Origin: Phenylobacterium hankyongense
GTDB lineage: Bacteria > Pseudomonadota > Alphaproteobacteria > Caulobacterales > Caulobacteraceae
Direction: 5' to 3'
Assembly: GCF_003254505.1 (NCBI RefSeq)
Contig: NZ_QFYP01000001.1
Location: 232,001 to 296,000, forward strand
Length of the DNA: 64,000 bases
The translations under genes and the position numbers were made by a program. Below, piece after piece: positions 25,800-34,301 of the stretch (positions are counted from its first letter, which is position 1; each line of letters begins with the position of its first letter). The notes beneath the pieces were generated by a model. The model did not search any database. It was not told the origin of the DNA and saw nothing but the letters and a program-made list of their open reading frames with translations.

Positions 25800-26069
25800 T
25801 GCGGCGCGGCCGGAGCCGCACCCCCCCGCTGCTCCGGCCGCATCCGCGGCGTTCGCAAGGCGCGATGTCAGCCGCGCCTCCCTGCTGGAAATCGAATCGG
25901 GCCCGCGCCCGTGCGACCCTGCCTGCGCCGTCGCCCCGGAAGGCCCGGCCACGTGCACGGGACGCTCGAAACGGGCCTGCGCGGAATAAGCGTCACTGTT
26001 TTCGCGCCGGGCGGTTGATTGTGGCGTGGCGGCATTCGAGGTGACACAATTGACGCTCAGGGAAACGTC

Positions 26070-26807
26070 ATGTCCGCATCCTCCTCGCTCAGCGTGCTTC
26101 CCGCCCGCCACATCCTGGTCGTCGACGACGACACCCAGTTGCGCGAACAGATGGTCGGCTACCTCGCGGAGCACGGCTATCAGCTTCATGCGGCCGGGGA
26201 CGGCCCCGGGATGGAGGCGGTGCTCGCACAGGCCCCCATCGACCTGATCATCCTCGACGTCATGTTGCCCGGTGAGGACGGCCTGTCCATCTGCCGGCGC
26301 CTGGCCGAGGAAGGCGGTCCCGCCGTGGTCATGGTGAGCGCCATGGCCGACGAGGTCGACCGGGTGCTGGGCCTGGAGCTCGGCGCAGACGACTACCTGC
26401 CCAAGCCCTGCAGCCCGCGCGAGCTCCTGGCCCGCGTCCGCGCCGTGATGCGGCGGCTGGAGGAGGTGCGCGGCGGCGCGCCCCGCAAGGGCAAGACCTA
26501 CCACTTCCAGGGCTTCGTGGTGGACACCCTGCGGCGCCAGCTGCGCGCTCCCAACGGCACCGCCATCCTGCTCACCGGCGGCGAGTTCTCGCTGCTCTCC
26601 GCCTTCCTGGAGAATCCGCAGCGGATCCTCTCCCGCGACCAGCTGTTGGAGCTCGCCCGCGGCGCCCACACCGAGGTCTTCGACCGGGCGGTCGACGTCC
26701 AGATCAGCCGGCTGCGCCGCAAGCTGCACGCCTGCGTCGAGGGCGAAATCATCAAGACCTACCGCGGCGCCGGCTACCTGTTCGACGCCAAGGTCACCCG
26801 ACCGTGA
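26070..26807 (+). CDS. OmpR-family response regulator
   Basis: 245 residues from the ATG at 26070, with GGGAAA upstream. The receiver domain is at about 12-125, with VVDDD, the phospho-acceptor in IILDVMLPGEDG and Lys in YLPKPCSP. A winged-helix trans_reg_C domain follows at about 145-240 (LTGGEFSLLSAFLENPQRILSRDQLLEL, then VDVQISRLRRKL and IKTYRGAGYLF). It overlaps the sensor kinase gene by four bases, so the pair forms one two-component system. The CusR/OmpR-like architecture does not reveal the signal. Confidence 0.93.
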   Translation: MSASSSLSVLPARHILVVDDDTQLREQMVGYLAEHGYQLHAAGDGPGMEAVLAQAPIDLIILDVMLPGEDGLSICRRLAEEGGPAVVMVSAMADEVDRVLGLELGADDYLPKPCSPRELLARVRAVMRRLEEVRGGAPRKGKTYHFQGFVVDTLRRQLRAPNGTAILLTGGEFSLLSAFLENPQRILSRDQLLELARGAHTEVFDRAVDVQISRLRRKLHACVEGEIIKTYRGAGYLFDAKVTRP

Positions 26808-28246
26808 CGCTCGGGGGCGGCTGGCCTCGCACCCGCGCGCCGATCGGGCTGCAGCTCGTCGCCCTGCTGCTGGCCTGCCTCCTGGCCGCCCAGATCATCA
26901 GCTTCGGCGTCATCGTCTTCACGCCGCCGCCGCGCCCGTCGTTCTACCATGCCGCCGATGTCGCCGCCGCGCTTCGGGGCGGGCCGCTGAAGATGCGCCT
27001 GGGCCGTCCCCTCGTCCGCGAGGTCGTCCCTGCCCTGTCGGGGGAGCTCAGCGTCGAGCATCCGCTCCACGAGCGCTCCTCCCGGGCGCTGGCCCAGGTG
27101 CTGGGCGTTCCGGAATCCCAGGTGCGCCTGCGGCAGCACGACCCCGATCCTGAGCTGCGCCTTCTGCACCACGTGCGCCGCCTGGAGCGGTCGCCGTTCG
27201 AGCGCGCGGACTTCGACCGCCGCGGCGATGACGTCGGCCGCGCTGGGTTCCGCGGCGCCGGGCCGCCCGGCTGGCGGCGCTTTGGCCCCGACAGCGGCCC
27301 GGAGATGCCCATCGTCGGCGCCTTCGCCGCCGCCCTGCAGCAGCCCGACGGCCGCTGGGTGGTGGTGCGCTCCACGCCCGAGCCCTTCCCCACCGCCTGG
27401 CAGCTGCGCACCTCGCTCTGCCTGCTGGCCGGGTTCCTGATCGTCGCGCCGGCGGGCTACCTGTTCGCCCGCCGCATCACCGCGCCCCTGAAGCGGTTCG
27501 CGCAGGCCGCCGAGACCCTGGGCCGCGACCCGCACGCCCCGCAGATCACCCTGCGCGGCCCCGCCGAGATCGGCGCCGCCGCCCACGCCTTCAACGAGAT
27601 GCAGGCCAGGCTGAAGCGCTACATCGGCGACCGCACCGCCCTGGTCGGCGCCATCAGCCACGACCTGCGCACCCCGCTCGCCCGCATCAAGTTCAAGATC
27701 GAGGCCGCCCCGCCCCGCCTGCGCGACAGCGTGCTCACCGACGTCAATCAGATGGAGCAGATGATCGGCGGGGTCCTGGCCTTCATCCGCGACGAGGGCC
27801 AGCCCCGGCAGCGCGAGCGGCTGGACCTGTTGTCACTGGTGGAATGCGTGGTCGACGACGCCGCCCTGCTGGGCGCCGACGTGGAGATCGTCCATGCCCA
27901 GCCGGTCACCGTCGACGGCGATCCGGTGGCCCTGCAGCGGCTGTTCAACAACCTGGTGGACAACGCCGTGAAGTACGGCGGCTGGGCCCGCATCCAGGTG
28001 CGCCGCGACGCCGAATCCGCCGTGGTGGTGATCGCCGACCGCGGCCCCGGCCTCTCCGGCGAGGAGCTCGGCCGGGTGTTCCAGCCCTTCTACCGCACCG
28101 ACGCCTCGCGCAACCTGGACAACGCCGGCGTGGGCCTCGGCCTGCCGATCGCGCGCTCCGCCGCCCGCGCCCACGGCGGCGACGTCGAGCTCACCTCCGG
28201 TCCGGACGGCACCACCGCCGTCGTCACCCTGCCGGCAGCCGCCTAG
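26804..28246 (+). CDS. Membrane sensor histidine kinase
   Basis: 480 residues from a GTG inside the regulator stop (GTGA). The first membrane helix is at about 16-45, a roughly 160-residue periplasmic sensor region follows, and the second helix is at about 200-222. HAMP is at about 222-275, HisKA has H in GAISHDLRTPLARIKFK, and HATPase_c has NLVDNAVKYGG, DRGPGL and GVGLGLPIAR. The periplasmic part is Arg/Pro-rich with no recognisable domain. Its 3' end overlaps the convergent DUF1697 gene by 23 bases. Confidence 0.93.
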   Translation: MTLGGGWPRTRAPIGLQLVALLLACLLAAQIISFGVIVFTPPPRPSFYHAADVAAALRGGPLKMRLGRPLVREVVPALSGELSVEHPLHERSSRALAQVLGVPESQVRLRQHDPDPELRLLHHVRRLERSPFERADFDRRGDDVGRAGFRGAGPPGWRRFGPDSGPEMPIVGAFAAALQQPDGRWVVVRSTPEPFPTAWQLRTSLCLLAGFLIVAPAGYLFARRITAPLKRFAQAAETLGRDPHAPQITLRGPAEIGAAAHAFNEMQARLKRYIGDRTALVGAISHDLRTPLARIKFKIEAAPPRLRDSVLTDVNQMEQMIGGVLAFIRDEGQPRQRERLDLLSLVECVVDDAALLGADVEIVHAQPVTVDGDPVALQRLFNNLVDNAVKYGGWARIQVRRDAESAVVVIADRGPGLSGEELGRVFQPFYRTDASRNLDNAGVGLGLPIARSAARAHGGDVELTSGPDGTTAVVTLPAAA

Positions 28247-28781
28247 CGTCCGCCTCGGTCCGGGTCAGGGCCGCCAGCTTGGTCACGGTGTTCCAGTTGC
28301 GCATCGTGCCCCTCAGCTTCAGCGTCCGCTCGATCAGCGTCCCGGTCAGCTTGGAGTGGCCGAGGTCGTCGGGAAAGGTGGCGTAGAGGCAGCCGGGCCC
28401 GGCCGCGACCTCTTCGGGCCCGGTGATCTTGCCGCGCAGCGCGTCCACCGCCCCGGCCGCCGGCTCGCCCTTCAGGAACATCACCACCAGGTGGCTCGGA
28501 TCGCGCCTGGCCATCTCCGGGTACGGATTGCCGGCGACGATCGCCGCCAGCTCGGCGCCGTCGCGCACGAAGACGTCCACCGCCCCGCCCAGCTTCTCCG
28601 TCAGCCCGCGCTCCAGCGCCGCCTCGGAGCCGGCCGCGCCGACCACGGCGTTGCCCGTCGCCACCACCGTCTCCGGCTCGGTGCAGCCGAGTTCGCTGAG
28701 CGCCGCCCGGAAGTCGGCCATCACCAGCCGTCGCCCGCCGACGTTGACCGCCCGCAGCATCACCGCCACCCGCTGGCTCAC
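28224..28781 (-). CDS. DUF1697 family protein
   Basis: 185 residues from a GTG at 28781 that overlaps the GST stop (GTGA). A later ATG at 28760 would cut into the conserved VAVMLRAVNVGGRRLVMADFR block that opens DUF1697 proteins. ETVVATGNAVV and LGHSKLTGTLIERTL (motif HSKLT) are further family marks. The function of the family is unknown; it has a ferredoxin-like fold and is presumed cytosolic. It forms a two-gene unit with the upstream GST. Confidence 0.85.
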   Translation of the reverse strand: MSQRVAVMLRAVNVGGRRLVMADFRAALSELGCTEPETVVATGNAVVGAAGSEAALERGLTEKLGGAVDVFVRDGAELAAIVAGNPYPEMARRDPSHLVVMFLKGEPAAGAVDALRGKITGPEEVAAGPGCLYATFPDDLGHSKLTGTLIERTLKLRGTMRNWNTVTKLAALTRTEADARRLPAG

Positions 28782-29407
28782 CGGGCGTCGGCTTCCCAGG
28801 CCAGGAACTCCGGCCGTTCCAGCAGCCGCTCGGCGTAGGCGCCCGCCGGCCCCACGTCGCCGTAGTCCGACATCCGGATGCCGTAGGTGCGGATCCGCGT
28901 CGCCACCGGAGTGAAGAAGGCGTCGACGATCCCCCACTCCTCGCCGGCCAGATAGGGTCCGCCGAACCGGCCGAGCAGGTCGCTCCACAGCGCCGCCAGC
29001 CGCCGCAGGTCCTTGTGCGTGGCCTCCGACAGCTCCGCCACCCGCGGCGTCATGGTCAGGTCCATCGGGCATTCGCCGCGCAGGCTGGGGAAGCCCGAAT
29101 GCATCTCCGCCGCCGCGGAGCGCGCCACCGCCCGCGTCGCGGCGTCCGCCGGCCACAGCCCGGCATGCGGGAACCGCTCGGCCAGGTATTCGCAGATCGC
29201 CAGGGAGTCCCAGACCACCAGCTCGCCGTCCCTGAGCGCCGGCACCAGGCCGCTGGGCGAATGCGGCCGGATCTGCGCCTCGGTCAGCCCCTGCTCCTGG
29301 CGAAGCGCGATCAGCGTCTCGTCGAACGGTGCGCCGGTCTTCTTCAGCGCCAGCCACGGCCGCAGCGACCAGGTCGACCACTTCTTGGTGCCGATGACGA
29401 TTTCCAT
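28778..29407 (-). CDS. Glutathione S-transferase
   Basis: 209 residues from the ATG at 29407, preceded by AGGAGG. The thioredoxin-like N-terminal domain begins MEIVIGTKKWSTWSLRPWLALKKTG, with Ser/Trp at the catalytic turn and the cis-Pro GLVPALRDGELVVWDSLAICEYLAERFP motif that binds glutathione. The all-helical C-terminal domain holds the acceptor site. This resembles the zeta/YfcF-like bacterial GSTs. Substrate unknown; cytosolic. It is coupled to a DUF1697 gene. Confidence 0.88.
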   Translation of the reverse strand: MEIVIGTKKWSTWSLRPWLALKKTGAPFDETLIALRQEQGLTEAQIRPHSPSGLVPALRDGELVVWDSLAICEYLAERFPHAGLWPADAATRAVARSAAAEMHSGFPSLRGECPMDLTMTPRVAELSEATHKDLRRLAALWSDLLGRFGGPYLAGEEWGIVDAFFTPVATRIRTYGIRMSDYGDVGPAGAYAERLLERPEFLAWEADAR

Positions 29408-29486
29408 GGCCCGTACCTCCTCGCGTCGCTCAGGACGAACGCTATCGGCCACAACAGCTTCGGCGCGTCCAGAGCCGAATCCGCGC

Positions 29487-30263
29487 TCAGCGAGGCGTCA
29501 GCTCCACCCAGGTGGGCGCATGGTCGCTGGCCTTCTCCCAGCCGCGCACGTCGCGGTCCACGCCGGCGGCGCGCAGCCGCGGCGCCACCTCGGGGCTCAG
29601 CAGCAGGTGGTCGATCCGCAGCCCGGCGTCGCGCCCGTAGGCGTTCCGGAAGTAGTCCCAGAAGGTGTAGATCCGCTCGCCCGGATGCAGGGTGCGGAGC
29701 GCGTCCGTCCACCCCTGGCCGATCAACGCAGCGTAGGCCGCCCGCACCTCCGGCCGGAACAGGGCGTCGTCCAGCCATCGCTCCGGCTTATAGACGTCGA
29801 GATCGGTCGGCATGACGTTGTAGTCCCCGGCCAGCACCGCCGGCGCCCCCTGCGCCAGCAGGCCCGCCGCATGCGCCCGCAGCCGCTCGAACCACCGCAG
29901 CTTGTAGTCGAACTTCGCCCCCGGCGCGGGGTTGCCGTTGGGCAGGTAGAGGCAGCCGACCAGCAGCCCGTCCACCGCCGCCTCGATGTAGCGGCTGTGG
30001 CTGTCGTCCGGATCGCCCGGCAGCCCACGCCGGGTCTCCAGCGGCTCGCAGCCGCGGGCCAGGATCGCCACGCCGTTCCAGCTCTTCTGCCCGTGCCAGA
30101 TCGCGCCGTAGCCCGCCGCCTCGATGGCCGCGTGGGGGAACTTGTCCTGCGGCGCCTTCAACTCCTGCAGGCAGACGACGTCGGGCTCCGTCTCGTCCAG
30201 CCAGCGCAGCAGCACCGGCAGCCGGCCGTTGACCCCGTTGACGTTGAAGGTGGCGATCCTCAT
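29487..30263 (-). CDS. xth: Exodeoxyribonuclease III
   Basis: 258 residues from the ATG at 30263, where the conserved MRIATFNVNGVNGRL begins. The endonuclease/exonuclease/phosphatase fold shows LQELKAPQDKFP (metal-binding Glu), the GDYNVMPTDLDVY loop, RIDHLLLSPE and the catalytic SDHAPTWVEL. It should cleave at abasic sites and remove 3' blocks in base-excision repair. It is divergent from the RhtA-like exporter. No SOS box is visible in the short intergenic stretch. Confidence 0.95.
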   Translation of the reverse strand: MRIATFNVNGVNGRLPVLLRWLDETEPDVVCLQELKAPQDKFPHAAIEAAGYGAIWHGQKSWNGVAILARGCEPLETRRGLPGDPDDSHSRYIEAAVDGLLVGCLYLPNGNPAPGAKFDYKLRWFERLRAHAAGLLAQGAPAVLAGDYNVMPTDLDVYKPERWLDDALFRPEVRAAYAALIGQGWTDALRTLHPGERIYTFWDYFRNAYGRDAGLRIDHLLLSPEVAPRLRAAGVDRDVRGWEKASDHAPTWVELTPR

Positions 30264-30373
30264 CCGAGGCCCGCAACGCGCCAGGGCCGGGGTTTGGTTC
30301 AGCCGTCGGGGCGAAACCGGCGGAAGAGATGCTAAGAGCCTCCGCCGCAAGCCCGCCCACGAGTCCTCGCCCG

Positions 30374-31285
30374 ATGACCGCCGCCCCGCCCCGCCCTCCC
30401 GCTTCGGCGCTCGCCTCGAGCCTGCCCTCGCTCGCGGCGCTGGCGGCGTCGATGATCTCGGTGCAGGTGGGCGCGTCCTTCGCCAAGGGGCTGTTCCCGG
30501 CGGTGGGGCCGCAAGGGGCGACCGCCCTGCGCGTGGTCCTGGCCGCCCTGATCCTGGCCGCCATCTACCGCCCCTGGCGCAGCCCGCCGCAGCGCCGCGC
30601 CTGGCCGGTGCTGGCCGCCTACGGCGCCACCCTCGGGCTCATGAACCTGCTGTTCTACTCGGCCCTGCAGACCATCCCGCTGGGCGTCGCGGTGGCGCTG
30701 GAGTTCACCGGCCCGCTGGGCGTGGCGGTGCTGGCCACCCGTCGGCGGATCGACTTCGCCTGGGTGGCGCTCGCCGCCACCGGGCTACTGGCCCTCGCCC
30801 CGCTGGGCCACCAAGCCCACCCGCTCGATCCGAAGGGCATTGCGTTCGCGCTCGGCGCCGGCCTCTGCTGGGGCCTCTACATCGTGTTCGGCAAGCAGGC
30901 TGGAACCGCGCACGGCGCCCAGGCCACCGCCATCGGCATGATCGTCGCCGCCCTCGTCGCCTTCCCCTTCGGCCTCGCCCAGGCCGGCGCGGCCCTGTTC
31001 GCTCCGCAGATCCTGCTGAGCGCGATCGGCGTCGCCATCGCCTCCAGCGTGCTGCCCTACACGATGGAGATGTTCGCCCTGACCCGGATGCCGGTTCGCG
31101 TGTTCGGCACCCTGATGAGCCTGGAGCCGGCGCTCGCCGCCCTGATGGGCTGGCTGATCCTCCACGAGGCGCTGGCCCCGCGCCAGGCCGTCGCCATCGC
31201 CGCCATCATGCTCGCCTCGCTGGGCGCGACCCTGACCATGGACGCCCGCCGCGAGGCGCCCCGGCCGCTATCCACGCCCAACTAG
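30374..31285 (+). CDS. EamA/RhtA-like drug/metabolite transporter
   Basis: 303 residues from the ATG at 30374, with ten predicted helices in two EamA halves. Motifs such as SVQVGASFAKGLFPAVGPQGATALRV and SLEPALAALMGWLILHEAL are close to RhtA, the threonine/homoserine exporter, and to other members of this branch. Amino-acid or metabolite efflux across the inner membrane is likely; the substrate is inferred from resemblance only. It converges on yccF with a short gap. Confidence 0.85.
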   Translation: MTAAPPRPPASALASSLPSLAALAASMISVQVGASFAKGLFPAVGPQGATALRVVLAALILAAIYRPWRSPPQRRAWPVLAAYGATLGLMNLLFYSALQTIPLGVAVALEFTGPLGVAVLATRRRIDFAWVALAATGLLALAPLGHQAHPLDPKGIAFALGAGLCWGLYIVFGKQAGTAHGAQATAIGMIVAALVAFPFGLAQAGAALFAPQILLSAIGVAIASSVLPYTMEMFALTRMPVRVFGTLMSLEPALAALMGWLILHEALAPRQAVAIAAIMLASLGATLTMDARREAPRPLSTPN

Positions 31286-31292
31286 GTTGCGG

Positions 31293-31661
31293 TCAGGCCT
31301 CCACCACCGCCTTGCCGACCGGGGTGAGGGAGAGCATGGCCAGCTTCACGTGCTGCCAGGCGAACGGGATGCCGATGATCGTGACCGCCAGCGCCGCGGC
31401 CAGGACGATGTGGTGGAGCGCCAGCCACCAGCCGGCGAGCAGGAACCACAGGATGTTCAGCAGCACGCTCGTGGTCCCGCCGCCCTGGTCGACCACCACC
31501 CGCCCGAACGGCCAGTAGCTGAACCCGGCGATCCGGAATGCGGCCGGGGTCCACGGCAGGCCGACGATGGTCACCGCCAGCACCAGGCCGGCCAGCAGCC
31601 ACAGCGTGCCGGAGATCCAGCCGCCGAGCACGAACCACAGGAGATTCAATAGCAATCGCAT
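31293..31661 (-). CDS. YccF domain membrane protein
   Basis: 122 residues from the ATG at 31661. The protein contains two YccF repeats, each a hydrophobic hairpin with the pattern LLNLLWFVLGGW and LLNILWFLLAGW followed by LAVTIVGLPW / LAVTIIGIPFAWQ. Four membrane segments are expected. The family is widespread in bacteria, with no established function. It is monocistronic and convergent with the exporter gene. Confidence 0.85.
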   Translation of the reverse strand: MRLLLNLLWFVLGGWISGTLWLLAGLVLAVTIVGLPWTPAAFRIAGFSYWPFGRVVVDQGGGTTSVLLNILWFLLAGWWLALHHIVLAAALAVTIIGIPFAWQHVKLAMLSLTPVGKAVVEA

Positions 31662-31789
31662 ATAGTCGCTCCGCCAAGCCGTAACCTCTAGCACGTCGCC
31701 GGCCCGGCGCACCTGAGCGAAGCCGGCCGCGGCAACCGACCTTCGCCATTGGCCGTTAGGGGGCCACGCCCGCTCAACCCGAGGTCCAG

Positions 31790-33106
31790 ATGGCCGAAAC
31801 CACCGCCCCCGGCGCTCCCGATCCTTCGGAGATGGTGAAACAGCCTGAGCGCCCGAAGCTCCTGCAGGTGCTGGGCCCGGGGCTGATCACCGGCGCGTCG
31901 GACGACGACCCCAGCGGCATCGCCACCTATTCCCAGGCCGGCGCCCAGTTCGGCTTCAACATGGCCTGGGTGATGCTGTTCAGCTGGCCGCTGATGTGCG
32001 CCATCCAGGAGATCAGCGCGCGGATCGGCCGGGTCAGCGGCCGCGGCATCGCCGGCAACCTCAAGCAGCACTACCCCCGCCCGGTTCTGGCGGTCATGGT
32101 CGGCATGCTGCTGGTCGCCAACACCATCAACCTGGGCGCGGACCTGGGGGCCATGGGCGCAGGGCTGCGGCTGGTGATCGGCGGGCCGGAGCTGCTCTAC
32201 GTCGGACTGTTCGGCCTGGTCTCCATCCTGCTGGAAGTGTTCGTCCGCTATTCCCGCTACGTCTCGGTGCTCAAGTGGCTGACGCTGGCGCTGTTCGCCT
32301 ATGTCGGCGTGGCCTTCGTGGTCCACATCCCCTGGGGGTCGGTGGCCTACCGCCTGGTGGCGCCGCACATCGACTGGACCCCGGCCTATCTCACCACCCT
32401 GGTCGCCATCCTGGGCACCACCATCAGCCCCTACCTGTTCTTCTGGCAGGCGGAGGAAGAGGTGGAGGAGGTCAAGGAGCGCGACGGCGCCATCCCCCTG
32501 GCCCGCGCCCCGCAACAGGCGCGCAGCGAGCTGAAACGGATCCGCCTGGACACCTACCTGGGCATGGGCCTCTCCAACCTGGTGGCGCTGTTCATCATCC
32601 TGACCACCGCCGCCACCCTGCACGCCCACGGCGTCACCAACATCCAGACCTCGGCCCAGGCCGCCGAGGCGCTGCGGCCGATCGCCGGCCAGATGACCTT
32701 CCTGCTGTTCGCCCTGGGCATCGTCGGGACCGGCCTGCTCGCGGTCCCCGTGCTCGCGGGATCGGCGGCCTACGCGGTGGGCGAGGCCTTCGGCTGGCAC
32801 GTCGGCCTGGCCCGCAAGCCGCACCGAGCCAAGGCCTTCTACGGCATGATCGCCGGCGCCACGGTGGTCGGCGCGGCGCTGAACTTCACCTCCATCGACC
32901 CGATCAAGGCGCTGTTCTGGTCGGCGGTGATCAACGGCGTGGTGGCGGTGCCGGTGATGGGGATGATGATGCTGATCGCCGGCCGCAAGGAGGTCATGGG
33001 CCGGTTCACCCTGTCGCGGCCCCTCAAGTTCGTCGGCTGGGCCGCGACGGCGGTGATGGCCGCCGCCGCCATCGGCATGTTCGCCACCATGGGCAAGGGC
33101 GGCTGA
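31790..33106 (+). CDS. NRAMP-related divalent cation transporter with altered metal site
   Basis: 438 residues, about eleven helices. The family signature in helix 1 reads GLITGASDDDPSGIATYSQAGAQFG, so the canonical Asp-Pro-Gly-Asn becomes D40-P-S-G. Helix 6, normally MPHN, reads TISPYLFFWQ (about 211-220), so the soft-metal-binding Met is absent. Changes at these sites are described for NRAMP-related proteins that are not Mn/Fe transporters, some of them Mg2+ transporters. The substrate should therefore not be annotated as manganese by default. Inner membrane; monocistronic. Confidence 0.8.
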   Translation: MAETTAPGAPDPSEMVKQPERPKLLQVLGPGLITGASDDDPSGIATYSQAGAQFGFNMAWVMLFSWPLMCAIQEISARIGRVSGRGIAGNLKQHYPRPVLAVMVGMLLVANTINLGADLGAMGAGLRLVIGGPELLYVGLFGLVSILLEVFVRYSRYVSVLKWLTLALFAYVGVAFVVHIPWGSVAYRLVAPHIDWTPAYLTTLVAILGTTISPYLFFWQAEEEVEEVKERDGAIPLARAPQQARSELKRIRLDTYLGMGLSNLVALFIILTTAATLHAHGVTNIQTSAQAAEALRPIAGQMTFLLFALGIVGTGLLAVPVLAGSAAYAVGEAFGWHVGLARKPHRAKAFYGMIAGATVVGAALNFTSIDPIKALFWSAVINGVVAVPVMGMMMLIAGRKEVMGRFTLSRPLKFVGWAATAVMAAAAIGMFATMGKGG

Positions 33107-33127
33107 AGCCGCCCCGCCCGGCGCCCG

Positions 33128-34090
33128 CTACTGCCCCGCCGCGGGCGGCTCGAAGTTGTGCAGGATCGGCGGGCGCGGGTTGAACGGGATGCGCGTCGAC
33201 ATCGGCGCCAGCGGGCTGTTGCCGGCCCGGTGCCAGCGGCCCTGGACGGCGGTGACCACATCGCCCTGGTCGGCCTCGAAGTAGGGGAAGCCTTCGATCT
33301 GGTAGCCGATCTTGCCTTCCATGATGAACCAGAACTCCGTCCAGTCGACGTGGAAGTGGCCGAGATTGCTGGCCGGCGGCACCGGCGCGGCCTTCCCGCG
33401 CAGGATGTTGCTGGTCCAGTGGTCGTCCCACACGAACTTGCCGCCGTAGGTCTTGTCGCCCACCGCGATCTGCTTCCAGAAGTCCACGTAGAGCGGGTTG
33501 CTGGTCCCGATGTTCGCCGGCCCGGGCTGGCCGGTGACCTTCATATAGGTCCGCCCGGGCACGGCGTCGGGGGTCTCGGACAGCGGATAGAGCGGCAGGG
33601 CGTGGGCCTGGCGCACCTCGAAGCGCAGCGACGGCTTATCGCCCACGGTTTCGATCGTATAGACGTGGCGGAACGGCACGTTGACCATGAAGCCCTTGGT
33701 GGCGGTGAACGGCTCGGCGCCGGCGATCGTCACCTTCATCTCGCCGTCCTGGACGATCCAGACCACGCGATCGTCTGCATACATCTTTGCCTTGGTCTTC
33801 TTGCCGGCCCCGAGCGAGATGTAATCGGCCTCCTGCTCGGGATTTCGCACCAGCGGCTGGACCCAGTCGGTCTGCCCGCGGTGGGCGGCGAGGATCTCCT
33901 TCAGCTTCCAGTGCACCTTGTTCGGCCCCACGTACGGCGTGGAGGTGGTCGGCTTCGGCGACCAGAATTGCTCGGGCATCTTAGGCGCAGAGACCGGCAT
34001 GGGCTCGTTCTGCGGCATGAATTGCGCCGCCGCCGAGGTCGCGGTCAGCAGCGCCGCGACCGCGGCTCCCAGATAGACGATGGCCTTCAT
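33128..34090 (-). CDS. Secreted bicupin protein
   Basis: 320 residues with a signal peptide (MKAIVYLGAAVAALLTATSAAA). The first cupin-like domain, about 95-165, contains MYADDRVVWIVQDGEMKVTI. A second, about 215-300, contains LGHFHVDWTEFWFIMEGKIGYQIEG, with HxH and E as likely metal ligands. A periplasmic enzyme or binding protein acting on a small aromatic or sugar-like ligand is possible, but no activity can be assigned. It is divergent from the second duplicated-HTH regulator and shares an AT-rich promoter region holding a 19-bp palindrome. Confidence 0.75.
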   Translation of the reverse strand: MKAIVYLGAAVAALLTATSAAAQFMPQNEPMPVSAPKMPEQFWSPKPTTSTPYVGPNKVHWKLKEILAAHRGQTDWVQPLVRNPEQEADYISLGAGKKTKAKMYADDRVVWIVQDGEMKVTIAGAEPFTATKGFMVNVPFRHVYTIETVGDKPSLRFEVRQAHALPLYPLSETPDAVPGRTYMKVTGQPGPANIGTSNPLYVDFWKQIAVGDKTYGGKFVWDDHWTSNILRGKAAPVPPASNLGHFHVDWTEFWFIMEGKIGYQIEGFPYFEADQGDVVTAVQGRWHRAGNSPLAPMSTRIPFNPRPPILHNFEPPAAGQ

Positions 34091-34169
34091 TGCAGTCCCC
34101 TTCCCTTGCAGCGACGTTGCGCTGCCGTTCCGACATTCCGATGCGCAAGCTTCGCCGCAGCGGCCGAAT

Positions 34170-34188
34170 TATGCAAGATTTTTGCATA
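34170..34188. promoter_or_regulatory. 7-5-7 palindrome between bicupin gene and duplicated-HTH paralogue
   Basis: TATGCAA (34170-34176), five bases, TTGCATA (34182-34188), in an AT-rich patch. It lies 79 bases upstream of the bicupin start and 113 bases before the regulator. Arm length, spacer length and placement match the palindrome beside the paralogous regulator at 6153-6171, though the arm sequences differ. Confidence 0.55.
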
Positions 34189-34301
34189 CAATTTTTAAGC
34201 CGGCTTGAATGGATGCAATTCGTCGCCGGATGAGATCAACCAAAACCTTCGCCCGACCAAGGGGTTGACCGCCAGCCCCCGCGCCCCGCAACCTCGCGCC
34301 C

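Noticed and set aside
33100-33116. GGGCGGCT/AGCCGCCC dyad at the NRAMP-related gene stop
   Set aside because: It overlaps the stop codon, has a two-base loop and lacks a T-run, so it is not called as a terminator.
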